Below are positions 1-8,795 of a stretch of DNA of 64,000 bases, one piece after another. The translations under genes and the position numbers were made by a program. The first letter of the stretch is position 1; each line of letters starts with the position of its first letter. Source of the stretch: Salinimicrobium sp035607535 (GTDB taxonomy: Bacteria > Bacteroidota > Bacteroidia > Flavobacteriales > Flavobacteriaceae). Location: positions 310,001 through 374,000 of the forward strand of contig NZ_JAYDZX010000017.1 of the NCBI RefSeq assembly GCF_035607535.1, written 5' to 3'. The notes beneath the pieces were generated by a model. It was not told the origin of the DNA, did no database searches, and saw only the letters and a program-made list of their open reading frames with translations.

Positions 1-206
1 CTACAAAAATCGTGAGTAAACATTATTACTCCTGAAGCTAAATATGTTTCTTGACCAATATGAATACCCTTAGGATTAGTTTTATCTAATCTAGTGCCGA
101 ATGAAATTCTTGCACTCTTAGCAATATTCATGCAATATATTTTTGTGAAGTACCAGTGTTTAACGGTAATTGCGATTAACCTAACCAATTGACGAAGTTT
201 AACCAT
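1..206 (-). CDS. Hexapeptide-repeat acyltransferase, N-terminal part (cut by window edge)
   Basis: Sixty-eight codons read from an ATG at 206 to the window edge. The translation begins MVKLRQLVRLI and continues with SFGTRLDKTNPKGIHIGQETYLASG, split here as SFGTRLDK and IHIGQETYLASG, then FTHDF. The I-G-x-x-T-Y/hydrophobic spacing and the terminal T-H-D motif are those of left-handed beta-helix O-acetyltransferases of the WcaF/colanic-acid type. It overlaps the end of the upstream gene by 8 nt, so it is co-transcribed with the polysaccharide locus and probably acetylates a sugar of the repeat unit. The acceptor cannot be told. It was found by reading the minus strand at the edge; the C-terminal catalytic part lies outside. 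Confidence 0.75.
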   Translation of the reverse strand, partial: MVKLRQLVRLIAITVKHWYFTKIYCMNIAKSARISFGTRLDKTNPKGIHIGQETYLASGVIMFTHDFC

Positions 207-1401
207 TTTTCGTTTGATAAAATAAATAAAAACTAATCCCATAAAACATCCAGGCATTAGGCCACCTAGAGTAGGTAATTTTATTCATGGTTTTGTTTCG
301 GGATTGTTGAAAGTAAAATGAGCCGTCCTTTTTATTCTGCATATTGTTAATTGCCCATAAAATTATTTTTTCAGTTAAGTTTGGAAAATCTTTGAACTTA
401 TCGGTTTTGTAAAGTGTGGGGATTGCTTGAGCTGCACAATGTAAATCAATGGGATAGATACTATTATCATAATATTTCGCTGTTCCATCAGAAAGGAAGA
501 AATTATCTACCCAGTAATTGAAACCTCTTTCAATATTATCATTAAAGGAGTAATCCTTACAATTTTTCTGGTAAGCTGCTAAAGATTCCAGTTTAAATCC
601 TGTGTGAAAGTTGTCTCTCCATTTATTTCCGACTTGATCACTGTGTAAAAAAGCTCCATCTTCCTTTTGAGTTTGACATACTGCTCTAGCAGAAATATAA
701 GCTGCTTTTTGATGCTCGTCATTCTGAGAATAATGAAATATTTTTGATAAAAGTCGCGAGCCTAAAAGTGTGGCATTGTATACTGCTCTATTATCCAAAG
801 GCGAATATGAAAACATAAAAAGGTTGTCCCGCTTAGAAATACGATTAAGATCTTTTAAAATAAAATCTGCTGATGACACAGCTGTCTCTAAATATCTTTG
901 ATTGGAAGTGCATTCATAAGCATAAATGAGGGCTTCAGCCACAAACGATGTGGCTACTACAGTAGGTGTTTTTTCTGGAAGGAAAAAGGCTTTAGATTGC
1001 CAATCAAAATTATAGCCCCAGCAAGCACCTGAATATCCATCGGATTTTAAACGGATAACTAAATCTGCTAAAAAATTTATTTTTTCTAAAATATTTTCTG
1101 GAGTACCGAACCTATTATTTCCAGATTGTGCAATTTGATAGAGGTTGCAATAACCTGTCAAAAATAAACCTATTCCTTTAGGATTATAGCCTTTTGTTAT
1201 TCCAACATAGGGTCTAAGATTTATAGGGTTTCTTTTAAATAATTGGATCCAAGCCATTCTTGCCAGTTTTATTTTCTTAAATGGAGTAGCTTGAAAAAGT
1301 TTCGAATTCATTCCATCGTACGGATCCCACCCTTTATACTCTTCTTTCTCACAAAATAGTTGGAGGTCCTGAAAACTCTTTTCGATTTTCTGATTTGTCA
1401 T
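199..1401 (-). CDS. Polysaccharide-locus protein with probable alpha/alpha-toroid fold
   Basis: A 400-residue soluble protein with no signal peptide or membrane segment. Its features are an N-terminal GWDPYDGMNS motif, many aromatic residues, and repeated helical hairpins (for example CWGYNFDWQS, DNFHTGFKLES and YPIDLHCAAQAI), resembling six-hairpin toroid glycosidase/lyase-like proteins. Relatives sit in FucNAc-type capsule and O-antigen loci next to the FnlABC genes and are often misnamed aminolevulinate dehydratase in databases; nothing here supports that name. The gene lies 39 nt after the GT4 gene in the same operon. Role inferred: processing or assembly of the surface glycan. I cannot name a reaction. 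Confidence 0.7.
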   Translation of the reverse strand: MTNQKIEKSFQDLQLFCEKEEYKGWDPYDGMNSKLFQATPFKKIKLARMAWIQLFKRNPINLRPYVGITKGYNPKGIGLFLTGYCNLYQIAQSGNNRFGTPENILEKINFLADLVIRLKSDGYSGACWGYNFDWQSKAFFLPEKTPTVVATSFVAEALIYAYECTSNQRYLETAVSSADFILKDLNRISKRDNLFMFSYSPLDNRAVYNATLLGSRLLSKIFHYSQNDEHQKAAYISARAVCQTQKEDGAFLHSDQVGNKWRDNFHTGFKLESLAAYQKNCKDYSFNDNIERGFNYWVDNFFLSDGTAKYYDNSIYPIDLHCAAQAIPTLYKTDKFKDFPNLTEKIILWAINNMQNKKDGSFYFQQSRNKTMNKITYSRWPNAWMFYGISFYLFYQTKNG

Positions 1402-1440
1402 AAAATTTTTAAATAAGTCAAAATTATTTTCTTATTTTTT

Positions 1441-2589
1441 CTAACAAAGTGTCGCACTATAAAACTTTAATATATCTGCTGCTCTTTTTTCCCAAGAAAT
1501 ACCTTCAGCAACTTTTCTATTTGCAAGTCCCATGCTTTCAAAATCCTTTTTTCTCTTCAGGATGTAGTGAATCTTAAGGGCAATCGCTTCTTCATCAAAT
1601 TGAGTTACGAAAAAGCCGGCAGGATATTGTTTTGTAAAATTGTTCAAATCTCCATACGGGTAAATTAATATTGGCCTCCCTAACGCTAGATAATCTCCAA
1701 GTTTATTTGGCCAACCCGCTCTTGAAATTACATTATCCCTCCTAATTTGCACGAAAACATCGGAATCCTTTAAATCATCCCCAGATTCTAAATAATCTAT
1801 CCAACCTCTTTCATCTATAACATGTGAGAGATTATATTTCTGCAAATTTGTTTCATTAAGAAAGCTGCCATATGTAACAAACCTTACCTTATCCTTGAAC
1901 TCCGCTCTTCCTATTGCTTTTAGAAAGGGTTCAAGCTCGTTCACTTCTCCATTGCTCATTCCCAAGTAGACAAAATTGATTCTTTTATTTTCAAGGGAAC
2001 CGTGATTATGCCTCTTTAATTCTTGAACCAAAGATCCTCCGGGAATAATTTCCACATTTGACACTCCATGGTTCAAAGCCCTATCTTTCATTAAGGTTGA
2101 AAGGACAATGACACCATCGGCATTTTTTTTATCGGCGATTTCTGCCCAAGTTTCTATTTTGCCGTAGAAAAGTTTAAATAAAAATCCTTTTTCCTTGTAA
2201 TATCCTTCATCTCCAAAATAATCCCACCATTCAGAGAAATAAAGAGAGTTGTGAGCCATTCTGTTTATAATACAAGGTAAGCCGGAGGGTCTATGACCGC
2301 AATCTGCAACAACTAAATCATACTTATTTCCTATAGCATGCAATATTTTGAGAAAGAGGCTAATAAATCCAAATCCTGCCGATTTCAATTTTCCGGGTAT
2401 TACGTCTGGAAAAGAAATTATATTTACTCCGTTGTACTTTCTTTTATTAATTGTAAAAAAAGATCTTTCCTGTCTGGTAGTCAAAAACGTTACTTCATGC
2501 CCATGACTTGCCAAAGCCTTAGCCATGTAGAACGAACGACCCCAACCATCTTTCCCCTCGCGTCCAAGGTGTGAGTACATTATTCTCAT
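1441..2589 (-). CDS. Glycosyltransferase family 4
   Basis: A 382-residue GT-B glycosyltransferase. The N-terminal Rossmann half starts MRIMYSHLGREGKDGWGRS, with a glycine-rich acceptor loop, followed by GHEVTFLT. The C-terminal nucleotide-sugar half has SRAGWPNKLGDYLALGRPIL, which includes the region that binds the donor in GT4 enzymes. A longer reading from a TTG at 2613 would overlap fnlC by 20 nt. I prefer the ATG at 2589, which begins 4 nt after the fnlC stop and matches the usual start of the first beta strand. It probably adds one sugar, plausibly FucNAc given its neighbours, to the undecaprenyl-linked repeat unit at the inner membrane. Confidence 0.87.
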   Translation of the reverse strand: MRIMYSHLGREGKDGWGRSFYMAKALASHGHEVTFLTTRQERSFFTINKRKYNGVNIISFPDVIPGKLKSAGFGFISLFLKILHAIGNKYDLVVADCGHRPSGLPCIINRMAHNSLYFSEWWDYFGDEGYYKEKGFLFKLFYGKIETWAEIADKKNADGVIVLSTLMKDRALNHGVSNVEIIPGGSLVQELKRHNHGSLENKRINFVYLGMSNGEVNELEPFLKAIGRAEFKDKVRFVTYGSFLNETNLQKYNLSHVIDERGWIDYLESGDDLKDSDVFVQIRRDNVISRAGWPNKLGDYLALGRPILIYPYGDLNNFTKQYPAGFFVTQFDEEAIALKIHYILKRKKDFESMGLANRKVAEGISWEKRAADILKFYSATLC

Positions 2590-2593
2590 TCTA

Positions 2594-3727
2594 TTATTTT
2601 TCACTCCAAACAACTCTTTTTACATAATCTGAGTAGGATATAATAATCCTTACCACCTTATGGCTTACATTGTGCATGGAATAATCCTTGACTTTATCAA
2701 ACTGAGCATCATTTCTTTTTTCACTCAATATTTGTTGCAGGCCTTGTAAAATCCTTTCCCGCTTTACACCTACCATCATTACGGCAGCCTCTTCCATTGC
2801 TTCGGGCCTTTCATGCGCTTCTCTTATGTTTAGCGCTGAAAACCCCAAAATGGAAGCTTCTTCAGAAATGGTTCCGCTATCAGATAATACCGCCAAGCTG
2901 TTTATTTGAAGTGCGTTATAATCAAAAAAACCAAGTGGTTTTAGGAAAATTATGTTTTCATGCATCTCCAGACCCGATCTTTTCAGGATGGCGCGGGTCC
3001 TTGGGTGAGTACTTACTATAACAGGTAATTTGTAGTTTTTGGCTACCTGATTAAGGCTATCCATTAACTCTGAAAAATGCTTTTGGGAATTAATGTTTTC
3101 CTCCCTATGGGCCGAAACAACAAAATACTTTTCCTTCTTCAACTCCAGTTTTTTTAAGACATCAGAACTTTTTATTTGAGGCAAATAATGCTGGAGTACC
3201 TCCAACATAGGAGAGCCTGTTTTTATTATACGATCTGCCGGCAAGCCTTCCCTTAGTAAATATTCTCTCGCAATATCACTGTAGGTCAAATTAACATCTG
3301 CAGTGTGATCTACAATCCTTCTGTTAGTTTCCTCGGGTACACGTTGATCAAAGCATCTGTTCCCAGCTTCCATATGAAAAATAGGGATATGTCTTTTTTT
3401 TGCAGGTATTGCACAAAGGCAACTATTGGTATCACCTAGGATTAAAAAAGCATCTGGCTTAACTTCCTCTAACAAGGGATCTATTTTTATCAAAATATTC
3501 CCTATTGTTTCAGCTGGATACTTCCCGGCGGCTTCAAGAAAATGATCAGGTTTCCGTATCCCCAGATCTTCAAAAAAAATCTGGTTTAGCTCATAGTCAT
3601 AATTTTGTCCTGTATGAATGATAGTGTGTTCAATTGCTTCCGAAGCATCTAATGCAATTAAAACCCTTGATAATCTTATAATTTCAGGCCGGGTACCAAC
3701 AACGGTTATAACCTTTAATTTTTTCAT
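2594..3727 (-). CDS. fnlC: UDP-N-acetylglucosamine 2-epimerase family; probable UDP-L-FucNAc-forming epimerase FnlC/WbjD
   Basis: A 377-residue non-hydrolysing 2-epimerase of the WecB fold. Signs are TVVGTRPEIIRLSR at the N terminus, HTGQNYDYELNQIFF, the GDTNSCLCAIPAKKRHIPIFHMEAGNR block (given here in part: GDTNS, HMEAGNR), VPEETNRRIVDHTADV, SAHREENI and the C-terminal SDSGTISEEAS. The family epimerises C2 of UDP-HexNAc. WecB itself makes UDP-ManNAc. Here the gene follows the FnlA and FnlB genes, so the substrate is more likely UDP-2-acetamido-2,6-dideoxy-L-talose, giving UDP-L-FucNAc. It ends 9 nt before the FnlB stop region and 4 nt ahead of the next glycosyltransferase. Substrate assignment is from context. 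Confidence 0.9.
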   Translation of the reverse strand: MKKLKVITVVGTRPEIIRLSRVLIALDASEAIEHTIIHTGQNYDYELNQIFFEDLGIRKPDHFLEAAGKYPAETIGNILIKIDPLLEEVKPDAFLILGDTNSCLCAIPAKKRHIPIFHMEAGNRCFDQRVPEETNRRIVDHTADVNLTYSDIAREYLLREGLPADRIIKTGSPMLEVLQHYLPQIKSSDVLKKLELKKEKYFVVSAHREENINSQKHFSELMDSLNQVAKNYKLPVIVSTHPRTRAILKRSGLEMHENIIFLKPLGFFDYNALQINSLAVLSDSGTISEEASILGFSALNIREAHERPEAMEEAAVMMVGVKRERILQGLQQILSEKRNDAQFDKVKDYSMHNVSHKVVRIIISYSDYVKRVVWSEK

Positions 3728-3736
3728 AGTTATTTT

Positions 3737-4855
3737 TTAAACTTCTTCAAAGAACGTGTCTGCATCCTCTGAATTATAGGGTTCATTGATCCAGAAATTA
3801 GTATATAGGATTTCATCCCCAATGTTTTCAATGTTATGCGTGTACCATATCGGCATGTCCACATAAGCTGGCTCATCCCCGTTAAGTTCAAAATCTAAGA
3901 TCTCATCTGTTCCTATCCTCCGTAATCGTATCAAAGCCTTTCCTTTGATTACTGCAAATCTTTCAACTTTTCTTGTGTGATAATGGTTTCCACGTGTAAT
4001 TCCTGGTACAGTGGTGGAAAAGGAAACCTGTCCCCCTATGCCTAATCTAACAATTTCCACAAATGAACCACGATCATCAGTATGTTGTTCAAATTTCACC
4101 GGAAAATGCTCCTTGATGTTCATATAACAGCGATAGGTATTGAATAAGTTCAATTCAAAAGAATTCTTGAAAGACGGGATCTCTCCATTATCCTGATAAA
4201 CCTCTTTGAAGTTTTTCAGTAAATGTAGTAATTCCGATACCTTAGCTTCAGCTGTATGAGGGATATGGCAAATGTGTTCTGTTTTACTTTCCTTTATTTT
4301 TTGTACAACCTCACCGACCAGTTCCGATATATAAATCAGTTTTAAATCTCCATCCACTTCTATTTCTGGGGTTTCATTGTGAGCAATCTGGTGAGAGAAA
4401 GTAGCAACTACCGAGTTATAGAATGGATTTCCAAAAGGGCCATATACATTAGGAATAACCATACCAGTGAAAGTCGCACCAGTATTTTTTGCCCATTGGA
4501 CCAATCTTTCTCTACTGTCCTTTTTTGATTTTCCGTATAAATTACCCCGCTCTTCCTGTGAAGATGAGGAAATTAACACATGCGGCGCCACTCCGGTTCG
4601 TTCTAAAGAGGAGATTAAATTTTGCGTAAGTTCTAGATTGGTCTTATAAAGTACTTCAGGATCCTTATGCCTGTTCATTGCCGCCAAATGAACAATTACG
4701 TCACATTGCTCAACAAAAAAGTCTAATTTTTCGGGTTCTTTAAAATATTCCTTTTTAAAAGGCACCAGTTCGAACTCCTGTGGGAACAACTTGACATTAT
4801 TATACAAATGCGTTCCTATAAAACCAGATTGGCCGGTAATTCCTATTTTTTTCAT
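3737..4855 (-). CDS. fnlB: FnlB/WbjC/Cap5F-type bifunctional 3-epimerase and C4 reductase
   Basis: A 372-residue two-domain protein. Residues 1 to about 245 are an extended SDR domain with the NAD(P)-binding TGQSGFIGTHL, then HLAAMNR, SSSSQEERGNLYGKSK (YxxxK) and NVYGPFGNPFYNS. Residues about 255-372 are a cupin with GNHYHTRKVERF and metal-type histidines. This is the layout of Cap5F/WbjC, in which the cupin epimerises C3 and the SDR domain reduces C4 of the 4-keto sugar made by FnlA. It lies between fnlC and the cupin pseudogene in one transcript. Length and domain order are normal for the family. Confidence 0.92.
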   Translation of the reverse strand: MKKIGITGQSGFIGTHLYNNVKLFPQEFELVPFKKEYFKEPEKLDFFVEQCDVIVHLAAMNRHKDPEVLYKTNLELTQNLISSLERTGVAPHVLISSSSQEERGNLYGKSKKDSRERLVQWAKNTGATFTGMVIPNVYGPFGNPFYNSVVATFSHQIAHNETPEIEVDGDLKLIYISELVGEVVQKIKESKTEHICHIPHTAEAKVSELLHLLKNFKEVYQDNGEIPSFKNSFELNLFNTYRCYMNIKEHFPVKFEQHTDDRGSFVEIVRLGIGGQVSFSTTVPGITRGNHYHTRKVERFAVIKGKALIRLRRIGTDEILDFELNGDEPAYVDMPIWYTHNIENIGDEILYTNFWINEPYNSEDADTFFEEV

Positions 4856-4886
4856 TATAAAATACTGTTTTTAAATAGATGTTATT

Positions 4887-5296
4887 TTAGTTAGATTGTT
4901 TTTCCCAACGAACCTCATCTTGAACCTCGTTTGTAAAATGATCTGCCATGGCAAGTAATTTTGAATTTTCCTCCTGTGCCTTAATTGCAGAAACGTAACC
5001 GGCCGGCACATGTAAAACATCTAATTTCTCTGAATGGAGAATGAAGGTACGGAGTTCCGATCCTTCGGAGATCTCTCCGTTTGAATCAATCTTTCTCAAC
5101 TCTATTTTAAAACATCCATTCACGGCGGAAAACCACCGTTGTTCAATTTTATGCCCTTGCCAACCCCGAATAAAACTTATATCAACATTTTCTGTCACAT
5201 AAATCCTTTTTGCCTGAGTCGTATTAAAATTATATTATAAAATATAGAGCCTCTTGCATCGGTAAAAGAGTTTCCTCTAATGATCTTTGGATTCAA
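4887..5296 (-). pseudogene. WxcM/FdtA-like cupin sugar epimerase, frameshifted
   Basis: The longest open frame runs from a GTG at 5198 and gives 103 residues (RGWQGHKIEQRWF, then a cupin body). The family normally has about 30 more residues in front. These are present in another frame: reading from a TTG at 5296 gives NPKIIRGNSFTDARGSIFYN, the classic D-x-R-G start, and the frame changes at about 5232-5233. There two bases stand where three are needed; restoring one A gives FYNNNFN followed by TTQAKRIYVTENV. The repaired product would be 136 residues, starting 5 nt after the fnlA stop. Either the gene is damaged or the assembly has a one-base error. The family isomerises or binds nucleotide 4-keto sugars. 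Confidence 0.75.
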
Positions 5297-5301
5297 TATA
5301 A

Positions 5302-6324
5302 TTAAGAGATTAATACCTGCTCCTGTATTAGTTCTAATTTTTCTATTAAATTTTTCACTCCAGAAACGTTCAATCGAGTGGTATTATGGGAATTATAATC
5401 CTCAACTTCCGAAATATGGCCTTCACCTTCTGAAAAATATTTGTTGTAATTCAAATCGCGATTGTCTGCCGGTATACGATAAAAATCACCCATATCTTCT
5501 GCTTTCAACATTTCCTCCCGGGTACAGAGAGTTTCATAAAGTTTTTCACCGTGACGGGTACCTATTTCTTTTATCTTACTGTCCGAACTATACAATTCTT
5601 TCATTGCTTGAGCCAAATCACCTATAGTTGCTGCAGGAGCTTTATTAACAAAGAGATCTCCGGCGTTGCCATTTTCAAAAGCAAAAAGCACCAACTCAAC
5701 AGCGTCTTCTAGAGACATTAAGAACCTGGTCATTTCTGGGTCAGTTACGGTTAGTGGCTGGTTATTTTTAATTTGTTTCAAGAAAAGTGGTATTACTGAA
5801 CCTCTCGAAGCCATGACATTTCCATAACGGGTAAGACAGACAGTAGTTTTGTTTAGATTCCTTGCAGCTGCGATTGCTACTTTTTCCATCATTGCTTTGG
5901 AAATTCCCATTGCATTAATGGGATAAGCAGCTTTATCTGTACTGAGACAAATAACTTTTATAACCTGGTTTGCTGCTGCGGCAGTTATGACGTTTTGAGT
6001 TCCTATAACGTTAGTTTGAACAGCCTGCATAGGAAAAAATTCACATGATGGCACCTGCTTTAAAGCGGCAGCATGAAAAACATAATCGACTCCTCTCATT
6101 GCCACTTCAATACTTTGATAATCACGCACGTCTCCTAAATAGAATTTTAATTTTTCGTTCTGGAGTTCATTTCGCATATCGTCTTGTTTCTTCTCATCTC
6201 TGGAAAAGATTCTGATTTCACGGAAATGATCGGTCTGCAGGAAGCGATTTAGAACCGCATTTCCAAATGAGCCGGTGCCTCCCGTGATGAGTAATACTTT
6301 ATTTTTTAATTCTGAATTATGCAT
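5302..6324 (-). CDS. fnlA: UDP-GlcNAc 4,6-dehydratase/5-epimerase FnlA/WbjB/Cap5E type
   Basis: A 340-residue extended SDR enzyme. It shows LITGGTGSFGNAVLNRF (nucleotide binding), FSRDEKKQDDMR, LGDVRDYQS, HAAALKQVPSCEF, then STDKAAYPINAMGISKAMMEK around residues 130-150, and RYGNVMASRGSVIPLF. The position that is Tyr in the usual YxxxK motif is Met here (MGISK), as reported for the CapE branch. The enzyme removes water across C4-C6 of UDP-GlcNAc and inverts C5, the first step to UDP-L-FucNAc. It overlaps the upstream glycosyltransferase by 8 nt. With fnlB and fnlC the full three-enzyme route is present. Confidence 0.92.
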   Translation of the reverse strand: MHNSELKNKVLLITGGTGSFGNAVLNRFLQTDHFREIRIFSRDEKKQDDMRNELQNEKLKFYLGDVRDYQSIEVAMRGVDYVFHAAALKQVPSCEFFPMQAVQTNVIGTQNVITAAAANQVIKVICLSTDKAAYPINAMGISKAMMEKVAIAAARNLNKTTVCLTRYGNVMASRGSVIPLFLKQIKNNQPLTVTDPEMTRFLMSLEDAVELVLFAFENGNAGDLFVNKAPAATIGDLAQAMKELYSSDSKIKEIGTRHGEKLYETLCTREEMLKAEDMGDFYRIPADNRDLNYNKYFSEGEGHISEVEDYNSHNTTRLNVSGVKNLIEKLELIQEQVLIS

Positions 6325-7513
6325 CTTTTTGATTTAAATATTTAATAAAATTTAAAATGCCTTTACCTGCAGTGATGTGAGAATATTTTTTTAAAACAAC
6401 TTCTTTTCCCCTTGACCCAACTTCTTTAGCAAATGAGTAATTGGCAAGAATCCATTGCAGTTCATTTGCAAAATCCTCAGGATCCTCTGGATTCGAGAAA
6501 AAAACGTGTTCTTTATGTTTAACGAATTTCGAAATTTCACCTACATTAGTTAATAATACAGGGACACCTGTGGCCAAATATTCTCCTAGTTTCGTAGGGA
6601 AGCCACCTTCAGCCCTTTTAGTCTTTGGTTGTGAAGAAACCAAAATTTGTGAATTTGCTAGTAAGTCTGGAACTTTATTAAATTCTGCAAAACCAAAAAA
6701 GACTTTTGATTCAACCCTAAGAGTCTTTGAAAGATTTATAAGATATTTTTTATCCTGGGGTGTAGGATTTCCATATAGATATAATTCAATATCATCGCGT
6801 TTAGATGCTAAAAAGGCAAAAGCTCTGATAATATTATCCACATTATCTTTTGACAACTCCATATTTCCCATGTAAGTAATCCTTTTCTTTTTTGAAGCTG
6901 GTAGTTCTGGAGTTTTGGTGAAGCGGTCAATATCCGTTATAGAAGATACCAGGAAAAAAGGTTTAGGCTTCAACTTACAGTAAAAATTCGCTAAATTCTG
7001 AGTCATAGTGATATAGCCGTCAACATTTTTCAAGGTGAATTTATATCCCAGAGTTTTGAGGTAAGAAATATTATTTTTTAAATATTTTCTAATTGGAATG
7101 GGATATTCATCGAATATAAATATTGACTTTGTTCCTATACTTTTGGCAAATTTTGAAAAGCAGTATAAAATAAAGGGATTGTCGTTGCTTATAATAATAG
7201 CTTCATAAGGCTCTTGGTAGTTTCTTCTTCTTATGGCCCGCAGAGTAAGGGCAATGGAATAAATACTTTCAGCTTTGTGAAGAAATCTATTTTTAAGCCT
7301 TTTTCTTCTAAAAGGGTAGCAATAGAAAACTCCTTGAAAAAAGCCTTCATTATTATATGAAGATGAAAAGCTTTCACCCGAGGGGACGTATGAAAAAACA
7401 TCTACCTTCGCACCCTGTTGTACGATGCCCTTAGAGTAAGCCATTATTCTTGTCGTAGCAGCCATACCTTCAGGTATTGGATAGGAGCAAACGATACCAA
7501 TTCGCTTTATCAT
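6317..7513 (-). CDS. Glycosyltransferase family 4
   Basis: A 398-residue GT-B enzyme. It starts MIKRIGIVCSYPIPEGMAATTRI, with an acceptor-side glycine/alanine loop, and has KKRITYMGNMELSKDNVDN at the interdomain linker. The donor-site block GGFPTKLGEYLATGVPVLLTNVGE carries the conserved E of GT4 enzymes in the GEYLATG segment. It lies between the polymerase gene (4-nt overlap, ATGA type) and fnlA (8-nt overlap), so translation is probably coupled. The sugar it transfers is unknown. Confidence 0.88.
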   Translation of the reverse strand: MIKRIGIVCSYPIPEGMAATTRIMAYSKGIVQQGAKVDVFSYVPSGESFSSSYNNEGFFQGVFYCYPFRRKRLKNRFLHKAESIYSIALTLRAIRRRNYQEPYEAIIISNDNPFILYCFSKFAKSIGTKSIFIFDEYPIPIRKYLKNNISYLKTLGYKFTLKNVDGYITMTQNLANFYCKLKPKPFFLVSSITDIDRFTKTPELPASKKKRITYMGNMELSKDNVDNIIRAFAFLASKRDDIELYLYGNPTPQDKKYLINLSKTLRVESKVFFGFAEFNKVPDLLANSQILVSSQPKTKRAEGGFPTKLGEYLATGVPVLLTNVGEISKFVKHKEHVFFSNPEDPEDFANELQWILANYSFAKEVGSRGKEVVLKKYSHITAGKGILNFIKYLNQKDA

Positions 7514-8781
7514 TTAGCTATGTTTTGTTTGTGATCTTCCAGCATTTGCTGAAAATCAAATTCATGTAATTGTTCCTTAATCTTGAATATATGAGGAGTG
7601 AAAACAACCAGAAACAAAATAGGATTCGTTTCGATTGGGTTAGAGAAGAAGGTAATAAGGATAGCAATGGATAAAAGGAAAATAGTGAAATACGATAAAT
7701 TCACGGTTGAAATTGCAGAACAGAATTTAAATATAGAAAATAATACAAAAAGTAAACCTAGCCATCCCCACATGAGCAGAATATCTCCTAAACCATTAAC
7801 ACCCACAATTTTTTGGACAGAAAAAAAGGATTCTTTATCTTCTACTACACCATATCCAGTGGGTAATTCAATACTTTTTGTTAAATTAATTAGAAAATAT
7901 GCGACTCTATTAGCTTCATATCTATTTGAATAGCCCTGTTCATACAGAATATTGTTTTCTGTTTCACTTAGGAAGCGTTCAATCTTGGGACCAAGAAAAT
8001 CCATTGAGCGACCTACTAATACAAAAACGATTAATAAAACCATTGAAATTACGCTTACATGAAGCTTCTTTGCTTTTTGAACATAAGCAACTAATAGAAA
8101 GGCAAGAGCTAAATATCCTGCAGTTGAAAAAGTAGTTATGATAAGGATTGAATATATCCAGACACGTTTGCTAAATCTAAAACCTTTAGTGCACCAGTTA
8201 TATATAATCATAAGGACTAAAACCATTGCAAATGCACCTGGTTCCCACATAAATCCGCTGTTGCGAATACCTTCTCTGCCCGAGTGGGTGTAAAAAAATG
8301 AGTACCAATAACTAGATTGCGATTCTTTTCTATAAAATGTATTACTAGTAAGCGGCTCGAAAATGGGCTTTAGAGCATTAAAAATTTCGGGAAAAATTAA
8401 GTCAAGAATAAAAATGGGTATTGTTAATAAAGCCATTTTGTAAATAAGATTTTCCAGCTTTTCCCAAAAGGTTATTCCTATCAATTTCAATCCAAAAAAA
8501 GGAATTAATAGGCGGAGAAGGTATCCGAGGAAAGTGTTCAGACTTAAACCAGTTTCATTGTACAGAAAGGAGATGATGTTTATGAACAGCCATAATACAA
8601 TTACTCCAATAATGAAAGGATTTATCCTTTGCTTTCTGGCCAACATTGCGGAACCCATAAGGGTAAAAATAATAATTAGTAATTCATCATGATCATTAAG
8701 TAAAGATGCTCCGGACATCATAATCACAATGATCACCAGAATAAATTTATCTATTTTTCTATTTATTACTTCATAGGTCAT
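7510..8781 (-). CDS. wzy: O-antigen/capsule repeat-unit polymerase, Wzy-like
   Basis: A 423-residue integral membrane protein with about 10-12 hydrophobic segments and a long hydrophilic loop at about residues 140-170 (FYRKESQSSYWYSFFYTHSGREGIRNSGFMWEPGAFAM in part: YTHSGREG, GFMWEPGAF). The E-P-G sequence in that loop and a second periplasmic loop near residue 300 are typical of Wzy/WaaL-type enzymes, whose sequence is otherwise poorly conserved. It sits between the flippase and glycosyltransferase genes, which supports polymerisation of undecaprenyl-linked repeat units at the periplasmic face. O-antigen ligase is the alternative, but only one such gene is visible in the locus. Confidence 0.8.
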   Translation of the reverse strand: MTYEVINRKIDKFILVIIVIMMSGASLLNDHDELLIIIFTLMGSAMLARKQRINPFIIGVIVLWLFINIISFLYNETGLSLNTFLGYLLRLLIPFFGLKLIGITFWEKLENLIYKMALLTIPIFILDLIFPEIFNALKPIFEPLTSNTFYRKESQSSYWYSFFYTHSGREGIRNSGFMWEPGAFAMVLVLMIIYNWCTKGFRFSKRVWIYSILIITTFSTAGYLALAFLLVAYVQKAKKLHVSVISMVLLIVFVLVGRSMDFLGPKIERFLSETENNILYEQGYSNRYEANRVAYFLINLTKSIELPTGYGVVEDKESFFSVQKIVGVNGLGDILLMWGWLGLLFVLFSIFKFCSAISTVNLSYFTIFLLSIAILITFFSNPIETNPILFLVVFTPHIFKIKEQLHEFDFQQMLEDHKQNIAK

Positions 8782-8795
8782 TTTTTCCGTAAAAA

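Noticed and set aside
199..1401. Delta-aminolevulinate dehydratase, as similar proteins are named in databases
   Set aside because: No metal/lysine active-site motif of that enzyme is present, and the fold pattern and locus point to polysaccharide work.
2594..3727. Reading the 2-epimerase as WecB making UDP-ManNAc
   Set aside because: The adjacent FnlA and FnlB genes make the L-FucNAc route the better fit; WecB activity cannot be excluded by sequence alone.
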